From Vallitaleaceae bacterium (lineage in GTDB: Bacteria > Bacillota > Clostridia > Lachnospirales > Vallitaleaceae), in NCBI GenBank assembly GCA_027858555.1, contig JAQICP010000575.1, forward strand, positions 1 through 14,424: a stretch of 14,424 nucleotides of DNA, written 5' to 3'. Below are positions 6,704 through 13,426 of this stretch, one piece after another. A model generated the notes under the pieces. It was not told the DNA's origin. It made no database searches and saw only the letters and a list, made by a program, of their open reading frames with translations. A program made the position numbers and the translations under genes. Within the stretch, counting starts at the first letter, position 1; each line of letters begins with the position of its first letter.

Positions 6704-8872
6704 ATGAATAAAAAAATCAGAATTAAAGGCAAGGCAAAACATGATCTAAAAGTACAAGATGGGAAACAGATCAGTAAGTACGCAAGTATTGAAAAGAAAA
6801 AAATCAATGAACGTATATCTGTAAAAATGAAGATTATAATTGCTATTGTCAGCTTGTCTATAATTCCAGTGGTTATTGTGGGTATCCTTTCCTATTCAGG
6901 TGCTAAGAACACACTTACTGAAGAATTACAGCGTTCCAATCTTGCGCTGGCAAAAGAAGTAACAGCATTAATGGATTTTAAGATTGGTGAAATACAATCA
7001 GCCAGCGATATCGTCAAATCAGATTCGAAAGTACTGGAAGTCTTAACAAAGAATATAGATGATTATCCAAGCGCTTATGATATGACAACTGATCGTGAAG
7101 CCAAGCTATACAATATGACAACATCCATAGAATCATCCAATAGTGATATATATACCATGGCTTTTATTACCCAGGCAGAGGTTATCGATAGAGAAGTACG
7201 ACAATATATGGAAGGTGACTTTCCGGAGAATTTCTATAGCAGTTCTGAGTATCTAAAAGTTCAAGAGATGAATCCAAACGAGTATTGGACATATGGATTA
7301 TACGAACAGAACAGTCTGTTTTTCATGAGGGCAGTTAAAGATTTTAGATCTTCAGTAGATGCAGTATTGGTGATTGAAGTGGATGAAGGACTTTTCAAGG
7401 ATATCCTAAGTCCAGAAGCTTTGGGTGAAGGGACAACCATGAGCATTATAGATTCTGAGGGTTCAGTTGTTCTGTCTACTGATGAGACACTATTAGTTGG
7501 AGAATCACTAGATGTATCTCCTGAACTTTTCGAATCATTTACTCAGATAGATGAATCAATAGAAACAGATGAATCAACAGAAACCAGTAAAGTCCATGAA
7601 GTTGCTTTGATTACCAATAGAAATGTACCTGAAGAGCTTATGGTAGTAGCTAAGGAGATGGAGAATGGTTGGATTTTTGTTGCTAAGATTCCGACACAAT
7701 CCATATTTAAAGGTGTCACAGACATGAGAAATGTGGCCATATCATTGATTGGGTTATTTTTTGTCTTATCAATATTACTCGGTATCTTCCTGGGCATTAG
7801 AATTGTAACACCTCTTGAATACATACGGTCTAAAATGGCCATTGCATCTGGTGGTGATTTGACTGTAAGAAGTCACTTCAATGGGAATATGGAAATCGGA
7901 AACTTATCAAAAAGTTTCAACATCATGACGGAGAATATGGCTAGTTTGCTGAAACAGACACAGACTATTACATTCGAAGTATCTGAGGATGCTGAACAAT
8001 TAAAAAGTATAGCAAAGACATCAGCGGCATCTTTTAGTGAGATTAACTTAGCTGTCGAGTCTTTAGCAATGGGGACTTCTGAGCAAGCAATTGATGCAGA
8101 AAAAGCAGCGAATGTCATTAAGGATCTTGTTGAGCAGATGGATATGACTGAAAAAAGATTCACGCAAGTGGTCGAGTTTACAAATAAAACCAAACAAGTA
8201 AGCCAAGATGCTACAAAAACAATTGATGACTTAAATGAAGCCACTAAAGATACCATTGATTTGACGTCTGATATCAAATCCGACATGGCTAATCTGACAC
8301 TCAGATTCAAAGAGATTTTAGGCATCATTGATATGATAAATGGCATTAGTGAGCAAACCAATTTATTAGCACTCAATGCGGCCATCGAAGCGGCACGAGC
8401 AGGTGAAGCAGGAAAAGGATTTGCAGTCGTTGCTGATGAAGTCAGAAAATTAGCTAGTCAATCAGCAGGCGCTGCCAGTGAAATCAATACGATTGTCAGT
8501 AGCGTCTATCAGATGACAATTGATACGGAAGAGAAGATTGAGGCCGGTGCTTCAATCTTTGAGAAACAGGAACAATCTGTAAAAAATACGGAAGTAACTT
8601 TTGCTGAAATAGCCACAGATATGGATAGCATTATGGTTGTAGTTGATCAGGTTTATGAATTGTTATCCAATTTGAATTTCATTCAGCTGAATGCCACTGA
8701 TAGTATCACCAGTATTGCAGCCATAGCCGAGGAGTCAGCTTCTGCAACCCAGGAAGTCTTGTCCACAGGTCAAGAACAACTGCAATCTGCAGAATACCTG
8801 TCAGAATTAGCTGGAAAATTAGCTTCGGTTATTGAAGGTATGAATGAAAATATCGAAAAATTCAAGATATAG
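6704..8872 (+). CDS. Methyl-accepting chemotaxis protein with extracellular sensor domain
   Basis: This 722-residue transmembrane chemoreceptor should control CheA kinase and so swimming. It begins with an unusually long basic cytoplasmic tail (1-42). TM1 follows (about 43-66), then an extracellular sensor of about 270 residues (67-340), probably dCache type from its length and VIEVDEGLFKDIL and TMSIIDSEGSVV segments. TM2 is about 341-367 and HAMP about 368-420. The signalling domain has the conserved hairpin tip around INGISEQTNLLALNAAIEAA (545-564), with GEAGKGFAVVADEVRKLA following. The C-terminus has no CheR-binding pentapeptide. The ribosome site AGGGGTG (6693-6699) is moderate; the internal ATG at 6827 has none, so the long N-terminus is probably real. 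The ligand is unknown. Its place between importer and sugar-sensor genes suggests sugar taxis, directly or through the binding protein; this is inference. Confidence 0.93.
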   Translation: MNKKIRIKGKAKHDLKVQDGKQISKYASIEKKKINERISVKMKIIIAIVSLSIIPVVIVGILSYSGAKNTLTEELQRSNLALAKEVTALMDFKIGEIQSASDIVKSDSKVLEVLTKNIDDYPSAYDMTTDREAKLYNMTTSIESSNSDIYTMAFITQAEVIDREVRQYMEGDFPENFYSSSEYLKVQEMNPNEYWTYGLYEQNSLFFMRAVKDFRSSVDAVLVIEVDEGLFKDILSPEALGEGTTMSIIDSEGSVVLSTDETLLVGESLDVSPELFESFTQIDESIETDESTETSKVHEVALITNRNVPEELMVVAKEMENGWIFVAKIPTQSIFKGVTDMRNVAISLIGLFFVLSILLGIFLGIRIVTPLEYIRSKMAIASGGDLTVRSHFNGNMEIGNLSKSFNIMTENMASLLKQTQTITFEVSEDAEQLKSIAKTSAASFSEINLAVESLAMGTSEQAIDAEKAANVIKDLVEQMDMTEKRFTQVVEFTNKTKQVSQDATKTIDDLNEATKDTIDLTSDIKSDMANLTLRFKEILGIIDMINGISEQTNLLALNAAIEAARAGEAGKGFAVVADEVRKLASQSAGAASEINTIVSSVYQMTIDTEEKIEAGASIFEKQEQSVKNTEVTFAEIATDMDSIMVVVDQVYELLSNLNFIQLNATDSITSIAAIAEESASATQEVLSTGQEQLQSAEYLSELAGKLASVIEGMNENIEKFKI
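7550..7585 (+). repeat. 18-bp tandem duplication inside the chemoreceptor sensor domain
   Basis: Positions 7550-7567 and 7568-7585 are adjacent 18-bp units identical at 16 of 18 bases. They encode DESIET and DESTET (residues 283-294), a short acidic insertion between two structured parts of the extracellular domain. It looks like a recent in-frame slippage duplication that keeps the reading frame. Confidence 0.8.
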
Positions 8873-8937
8873 TATTCAAATTATATACGACAGTATGACA
8901 TCTTAATCCCCACAATTATGATTTAACATAGATATAG

Positions 8938-8963
8938 AAAGTCGGTAGAAATACCGACTTTTT
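8938..8963 (+). terminator. Intrinsic terminator of the chemoreceptor gene
   Basis: A perfect 10-bp stem pairs 8938-8947 with 8952-8961 around a GAAA tetraloop. A run of five T (8959-8963) overlaps its end. It lies 66 bp after the stop codon and ends the single-gene transcript. Confidence 0.9.
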
Positions 8964-8998
8964 GTATATTCATATTTATGATCGGTTAAATGCCTATA

Positions 8999-9031
8999 CC
9001 TTCCATATAATAATTGCTATTTTATAGAAGG
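8999..9031. repeat. Imperfect inverted repeat upstream of the sensor operon
   Basis: Arms 8999-9012 and 9018-9031 can pair at 12 of 14 positions around a 5-bp centre; the outermost five pairs are CCTTC/GAAGG. No T-run follows, so it is not an obvious terminator. It may be a protein-binding site or a relic. The 340-bp gap 8873-9213 otherwise holds a terminator, direct repeats and promoters, with no gene that I can support. Confidence 0.4.
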
Positions 9032-9072
9032 AATGAAACAACTAAGCCAGTACTATATTAGCCTTAAATTAA

Positions 9073-9081
9073 TGCTATAAT
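9073..9081 (+). promoter_or_regulatory. Possible extended -10 promoter, upstream start for the sensor operon
   Basis: TG-N-TATAAT at 9073-9081 is a perfect extended -10 element. No convincing -35 lies 16-18 nt upstream. A transcript from here would start near 9088 and run through the direct repeats. It may be a weak or basal alternative to the better-placed promoter at 9157-9185. Confidence 0.3.
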
Positions 9082-9110
9082 TGGTTTAACGTGATAGTAT
9101 ATACTAAACA

Positions 9111-9143
9111 ACATAAAATAATCCTAAGTAGACATAAAATAAT
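9111..9143 (+). promoter_or_regulatory. Perfect 12-bp direct repeat, 21-bp period: candidate AraC-type activator site
   Basis: ACATAAAATAAT occurs at 9111-9122 and again at 9132-9143, identical in all 12 bases and separated by 9 bp. The 21-bp period equals two helical turns, the usual geometry for AraC-family proteins, which bind direct repeats from one DNA face. The downstream copy begins 25 bp before the -35 at 9157. An 11-base match lies at nearly the same place before the importer promoter. The AraC-type regulator encoded at 11777 is the obvious candidate binder, but this is inferred. Confidence 0.5.
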
Positions 9144-9156
9144 GGTAGTCCAAAGT

Positions 9157-9185
9157 TTTACATTAACGGAGAATCAATGTAAAAT
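9157..9185 (+). promoter_or_regulatory. Sigma-A promoter of the sensor/two-component operon
   Basis: TTTACA (9157-9162) is followed after exactly 17 nt by TAAAAT (9180-9185), the same -10 as the importer promoter. Transcription would start near 9192, giving a leader of about 22 nt. The promoter lies inside a perfect inverted repeat (9156-9164 with 9176-9184), which could form an operator or a hairpin. Confidence 0.6.
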
Positions 9186-9213
9186 AAAGAAAAGATAAAA
9201 AGCAGGTTATATT

Positions 9214-10248
9214 ATGGGTAAAAAAATGGTTAAGATCTTTACAATAGTTTTAGTTTTGATATTAGTTGGCACAGGCGTAATGGTGTCGATTAATTTTGCT
9301 GCCATGAGTAAGAACTTTGAAAATGCATCACCATTTAACACGGATCAACAACCTAAATTCCGATTTATGGTCATTATAGATGGCTCTAACTTGAATTATG
9401 TAGCTCAATTCAAAGAAGGAGCAGAGGCAGCTGCCCTTGATTATGAGGTTACATATGAGTTCTGGGATATCGCGGGCAATGATAAATATGACGACATATT
9501 GCAGCAATTTGATATTGGTGTTTATTCAGGAGTGGATGGCATCATTGTAGCTACCTATAATGCAGATCCATATATGGACGCCTATAGGAATGTACTCATT
9601 AGAGCTAATGAGCTTGGCATACCAGTGGTAACCCTGAATCAAGACATTGCTAATGTGGAGAAAGTTAGTCATATAGCTTTTAATCAGTATAGAATTGGCT
9701 CAAGAATTGGTTTTGTACTTAATAAAGGCCTATTGCTCGGGGGCACTATTGTTGTTTTGCAAGACGAAGGCAACCTTCAGGATGATAAAGCCAGAGGGAT
9801 CTATGAGAATGTGACCGGTGAATATGAGGTTAAGACAGTAACCATTGAAAGTGAAGGGGAAAACATATTTAATGCAGAGGGTCTAACAAGGCAGATTATC
9901 AATGAATATAGCGATCTTAGAGCAATAGTCTGTACGAATAGTGACGTTACGATGGGTGTTGTTCAAGCCATTAAAGACACCAATAAAGTAGGAAATATAA
10001 TAGTGGTGGGTAATGACATTACAGAAGATATCAAAGATTATATTGATAAGGAAGTTATATTCGCAACGGTCATTGCTGATTACTGGAAGCTCGGGTATAT
10101 CGCTATTGAAACATTAGTTCAGTTCAATCAAGGTGAATTCGTGTCTTCCTACCCTACAATAGAAGTTAGCATACCGAGTAAAGATAATATTAATACGTAT
10201 CTAGAAGAAGCGGGTTTAGCATATGAAGAGACAGATCAAGAGAATTAG
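9214..10248 (+). CDS. Membrane-anchored sugar-binding sensor protein (periplasmic-binding-protein type 1)
   Basis: This 344-residue protein has one N-terminal transmembrane segment (about 7-29) and no lipobox cysteine, so it should stay tethered to the membrane. The rest is a periplasmic-binding-protein type 1 fold like RbsB/MglB. Segments are KFRFMVIIDG (48-57), VDGIIVATYNADP (107-119), ELGIPVVTLNQDI (133-145), SHIAFNQYRIGSRIG (152-166), VVGNDI (264-269) and ATVIADYWKLGY (284-295). Its gene overlaps the histidine kinase gene by 26 bp and no permease or ATPase gene adjoins it, so it is more likely a sensor than a transport component. The model is XylFII of the XylFII-LytS-YesN three-component system. 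The ligand is probably a sugar but cannot be specified. The ribosome site is weak (AGCAGG, 9201-9206). Confidence 0.88.
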   Translation: MGKKMVKIFTIVLVLILVGTGVMVSINFAAMSKNFENASPFNTDQQPKFRFMVIIDGSNLNYVAQFKEGAEAAALDYEVTYEFWDIAGNDKYDDILQQFDIGVYSGVDGIIVATYNADPYMDAYRNVLIRANELGIPVVTLNQDIANVEKVSHIAFNQYRIGSRIGFVLNKGLLLGGTIVVLQDEGNLQDDKARGIYENVTGEYEVKTVTIESEGENIFNAEGLTRQIINEYSDLRAIVCTNSDVTMGVVQAIKDTNKVGNIIVVGNDITEDIKDYIDKEVIFATVIADYWKLGYIAIETLVQFNQGEFVSSYPTIEVSIPSKDNINTYLEEAGLAYEETDQEN

Positions 10249-11743
10249 TACAATAAAAAATAAAATGTTAGCTTACTCCATGGTCATAATCGTTTTAATG
10301 ACCTTGCTTAGCGTCTATTCACTTACGGTAATCAATACCTATAAATCACAGATTGATGGTATGTTTGACAGGAATATCTTACTGGCTGACACGAGAGCAG
10401 TACTGGACAAGGTAGACGGGGAACTGGTGTCTTATCTCAATTCAAAAAGTTCAACCAGTTTGAATCTATACATGTTGCACTCAGAAGAATTGAGTGATAA
10501 GGCAGTAGAGATTAGTGAGCAGGTGGTAGATTTTTCTGAGGAAGAGCTGATGCTCCTTGATATAGTATCAATGATTCGTAATTATCTGTCTGAAGCAAAC
10601 TTTGCTATCGATGATAAATTAAAGAACGACGTTGAATCCTTATCTAATCGCTATAATGACACCTCTAATATTAAGGCTTATATTATTGATTATATTAATG
10701 AGTTGAACATTAGACAATTTGGACGAAATGCTTACAACTACCTCTATATGTCCAGGCAGATAGAAAAATCCAATATGATTAATATTGTGCTTATTATTGA
10801 CCTTATATTACTTTCTATTGTCATTGTTTATACGATGACCAGTAATATGATTAATCCAATCATTCGACTTTCTCATTCAGCCGAAGACATAGCAAAGGGA
10901 CGGTTTGATACAGATGAAATCATTGTTGAAAGACATGATGAAATCAAGATTCTTGCTACGGCTTTTAACAAGATGAAAAATAGCATTAAGACTTATATAG
11001 AAGAGTTACAAACAAAAGCAGAGACTGAAGCCAAATTAAAGGATCAACAAGTTGAGAATCTTCAGATGCAGAGTCTGCTGGATAATGCGAAATTGTACGC
11101 ATTGCAATCACAGATCAATCCACATTTTCTTTATAATACCATCAATGCAGGTGTACAACTAGCTATGTTAGAAGGTGCCGATAGAACCAGTGAATTTCTA
11201 GAAAGTATGTCTAGGCTCTTTAGGTATAATATTAAGCAGATTGACTCAGATGTGACTTTGAAACAAGAATTAGAGAATATTATTGATTATTATGAATTAT
11301 TAAAGGTAAGATTCGGTGATCTGATTGAGTTTAAGTTCATAATTGATGAAATGGCAACTGGATTACCAATGCCCCCACTGATTTTACAACCAATAGTTGA
11401 AAATTCATATATACATGGTTTAAGTAGTAGAGAAGAAGGTGGTGTCATAACCATTCAGGCCTTGAAGCGGGAGTCGCATGTTATAATTGTTGTAAGCGAC
11501 GATGGCATCGGTATGTCAAGGGTGACCATTCAAAATATACTGAGTGGCAAACATGAATCACAAGCTGCTAAATCAGCAGGCATTGGTATGCGTAATGTAA
11601 TTGATCGTCTAGAGTTGTATTATAAGTGCAAAGATATATTTGCGATAAAAAGTGTGCAGGGTGAAGGCACAAAGATTGTCATTACAATACCCATTGATCA
11701 CCTTAATTTTCATAAAGCAGAAAACAGACAAGCACTAACATAA
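10223..11743 (+). CDS. Sensor histidine kinase, YesM/LytS family (HisKA_7TM-independent, His_kinase type)
   Basis: This 506-residue membrane kinase should phosphorylate the response regulator encoded 33 bp downstream. TM1 is about 17-37. An extracellular, mainly helical region of about 145 residues (40-184) follows, then TM2 (about 185-205), HAMP (about 207-260) and a coiled coil (255-290). The His_kinase motif LQSQINPHFLYNTINA (294-309) places the phospho-histidine at H301. The ATPase domain has the N-box QPIVENSYIHGL (389-400), DDGIGM (426-431) and GIGMRNVIDRL (453-463). The outer region looks like a helical docking module with no recognisable sugar fold, fitting sensing through the anchored binding protein whose gene overlaps it by 26 bp. 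The start at 10223 has only a weak upstream purine stretch, so translational coupling is likely. Family is certain; partner is inferred. Confidence 0.93.
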   Translation: MKRQIKRISTIKNKMLAYSMVIIVLMTLLSVYSLTVINTYKSQIDGMFDRNILLADTRAVLDKVDGELVSYLNSKSSTSLNLYMLHSEELSDKAVEISEQVVDFSEEELMLLDIVSMIRNYLSEANFAIDDKLKNDVESLSNRYNDTSNIKAYIIDYINELNIRQFGRNAYNYLYMSRQIEKSNMINIVLIIDLILLSIVIVYTMTSNMINPIIRLSHSAEDIAKGRFDTDEIIVERHDEIKILATAFNKMKNSIKTYIEELQTKAETEAKLKDQQVENLQMQSLLDNAKLYALQSQINPHFLYNTINAGVQLAMLEGADRTSEFLESMSRLFRYNIKQIDSDVTLKQELENIIDYYELLKVRFGDLIEFKFIIDEMATGLPMPPLILQPIVENSYIHGLSSREEGGVITIQALKRESHVIIVVSDDGIGMSRVTIQNILSGKHESQAAKSAGIGMRNVIDRLELYYKCKDIFAIKSVQGEGTKIVITIPIDHLNFHKAENRQALT

Positions 11744-11776
11744 ATCTTGATATAGTAAGTGTAAGGAGTGTACAAT

Positions 11777-13375
11777 ATGATAAATCTAATGATTGTTGAT
11801 GATGAGCAGATAGTACGAGATGGCATCAAATTCATAGTGGAAAAAGAGTTTGGCGAAGATGTGAAGATTGTGGCAATGGCAAGAACTGGCAGAGAAGCCA
11901 TAGAAAAGTATGAAGAGCATAAACCGGCTATTGTTTTTATGGACATTCAGATGCCAGGTATTAACGGTATCGATGCAATCAGAGCAATCAAGGAACAAAA
12001 TAGTAAAGTGAAGTGTATCATTGTTTCTGCATATGAACAATTTGAATTTGCTAAACAAGCTGTTGAACTTGGCGTCAGTGAATATATCTTAAAACCGATT
12101 AACCGTCGAAATCTAATGGAGATTCTAGAAAAAGTCATTCATGAAATTGAATCTGAGAAAAAAGTGAAGCAAAAAGAGATGGAGAACCAAGAGAAAATCG
12201 ATAAGATACTACCTATCTTGGAAAACGGCTTTATATATTCCATACTAATGAATACAGATTATGCTAGTGAGATTGATAATTACCATAATCTTTTTAATAT
12301 AAGTAAAGAAATTGGTTATATTATGGTGATTGAATTTGGAGAAGGACGTATTCCAGGTGAGCTCACCAATAAGATTGGTACAGGTATTAAAAACACGAAT
12401 CAATATGATGCCATAAGGAATACCATCAAGTATAAATGCAAATGTGTTGTTGGACCGATCATAGTTAATAGAATAACGGTTCTATTCTATGAAGATCATA
12501 TGGAAAACGAATATGAACAAAGAATACGCGCCATAGATTTAGCGGGTACTATTATCAGTAGTCTAGAACGAATCGTTGATTCTGAGATTTATGTAGGCAT
12601 TGGTAGTCGCTATAAGATACATCGTGTAAACGCTTCTTATCAAGAAGCAACTAAGGCAATCAGTAAAATGACCGGAGAAAGAATTCTTCATATTAAAGAT
12701 GCCACTAATAATGTGGATGAAGAACAGCAATACATCATGATTAAGATTAAGAGTGATGAAACCCTTATGATGAAGAAGATTGAGGAAGCAGATTATGAAG
12801 CAGTCGAAGGGTGCATCAATCGCATATTTGACAGAATTAATCGGACTTATGGTGAAGTCAATAATTCGGTTAAGAATATCATCATGGAGATGGTGGTATT
12901 AATGCATACAACAGCTTATTTCAATAACATCGTAGAGGATAACATATCCTATGACTCTTACCTAGATGATATTAAGGGCATAGAGAATCTTCATAAGTTG
13001 CAAGCTTATTGTCTATCAAAAGCTAAGAGCATTACTGAGCATATAGGTATGGAAAAAGAGAGAAAGGTTTCAAACGTCATATATAAAGCGAAAATATATA
13101 TTGATGAAAATTATAATAAAGAGATTGGATTAAAAGAAGTGTCAGAGGCTGTTGCCATAAGCCCGCAGTATTTCAGTAAGATATTCAAGGAAGAGATAGG
13201 GGTTAATTTCATTGATTATATTACTAAAGTCAGAATTAACCGTGCCAAAGAACTACTGAATGCACAGACCTTATCGATTAAGGAAATTGCATTTGAGGTT
13301 GGTTATAATGATCCGAATTATTTCAGTAGATTATTTAAGAAGATTGAAGGTATTTCACCAACAGAGTACAAGTAA
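11777..13375 (+). CDS. Response regulator, YesN type (receiver plus AraC DNA-binding domain)
   Basis: This 532-residue transcription regulator should be activated by the kinase encoded just upstream. The receiver domain (about 1-120) has acidic residues D8, D9 and E10, phospho-acceptor D56 in VFMDIQMPG, switch S84 and K106 in ILKP. A linker coiled coil (about 120-150) leads to a central YesN-type domain (150-430). Within it, YVGIGSRYKIHRVNASYQEA (272-291) resembles the degenerate GGDEF-like module of CdaR/YesN proteins. The C-terminal AraC domain (about 435-532) has two helix-turn-helices around LKEVSEAVAISPQYFSKIF (452-470) and IKEIAFEVGYNDPNYFSRLF (501-520). I chose ATG 11777 over an in-frame GTG at 11768, because AAGGAG (11763-11768) is 8 nt before the ATG and overlaps the GTG. 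Likely targets are promoters with ACATAAAATAA repeats. Confidence 0.94.
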   Translation: MINLMIVDDEQIVRDGIKFIVEKEFGEDVKIVAMARTGREAIEKYEEHKPAIVFMDIQMPGINGIDAIRAIKEQNSKVKCIIVSAYEQFEFAKQAVELGVSEYILKPINRRNLMEILEKVIHEIESEKKVKQKEMENQEKIDKILPILENGFIYSILMNTDYASEIDNYHNLFNISKEIGYIMVIEFGEGRIPGELTNKIGTGIKNTNQYDAIRNTIKYKCKCVVGPIIVNRITVLFYEDHMENEYEQRIRAIDLAGTIISSLERIVDSEIYVGIGSRYKIHRVNASYQEATKAISKMTGERILHIKDATNNVDEEQQYIMIKIKSDETLMMKKIEEADYEAVEGCINRIFDRINRTYGEVNNSVKNIIMEMVVLMHTTAYFNNIVEDNISYDSYLDDIKGIENLHKLQAYCLSKAKSITEHIGMEKERKVSNVIYKAKIYIDENYNKEIGLKEVSEAVAISPQYFSKIFKEEIGVNFIDYITKVRINRAKELLNAQTLSIKEIAFEVGYNDPNYFSRLFKKIEGISPTEYK

Positions 13376-13426
13376 TAGTAATATAAGGAATCAGACGATA
13401 ACAGGTTGTTGTATTGGAGGGTTATG

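Noticed and set aside
6827..6829. Internal ATG as the true chemoreceptor start
   Set aside because: There is no purine-rich ribosome site before it, whereas AGGGGTG precedes ATG 6704 at good spacing.
7873..8385. 170-codon minus-strand open frame within the chemoreceptor gene
   Set aside because: It is antisense to the conserved signalling domain, and its length is explained by the composition of that coding strand. The same holds for minus-strand frames inside the importer, regulator and last sensor genes.
11768..11776. GTG start for the response regulator at 11768
   Set aside because: The GTG overlaps the AAGGAG ribosome site, while ATG 11777 is 8 nt downstream of it and gives the standard receiver start MINLMIVDDE.
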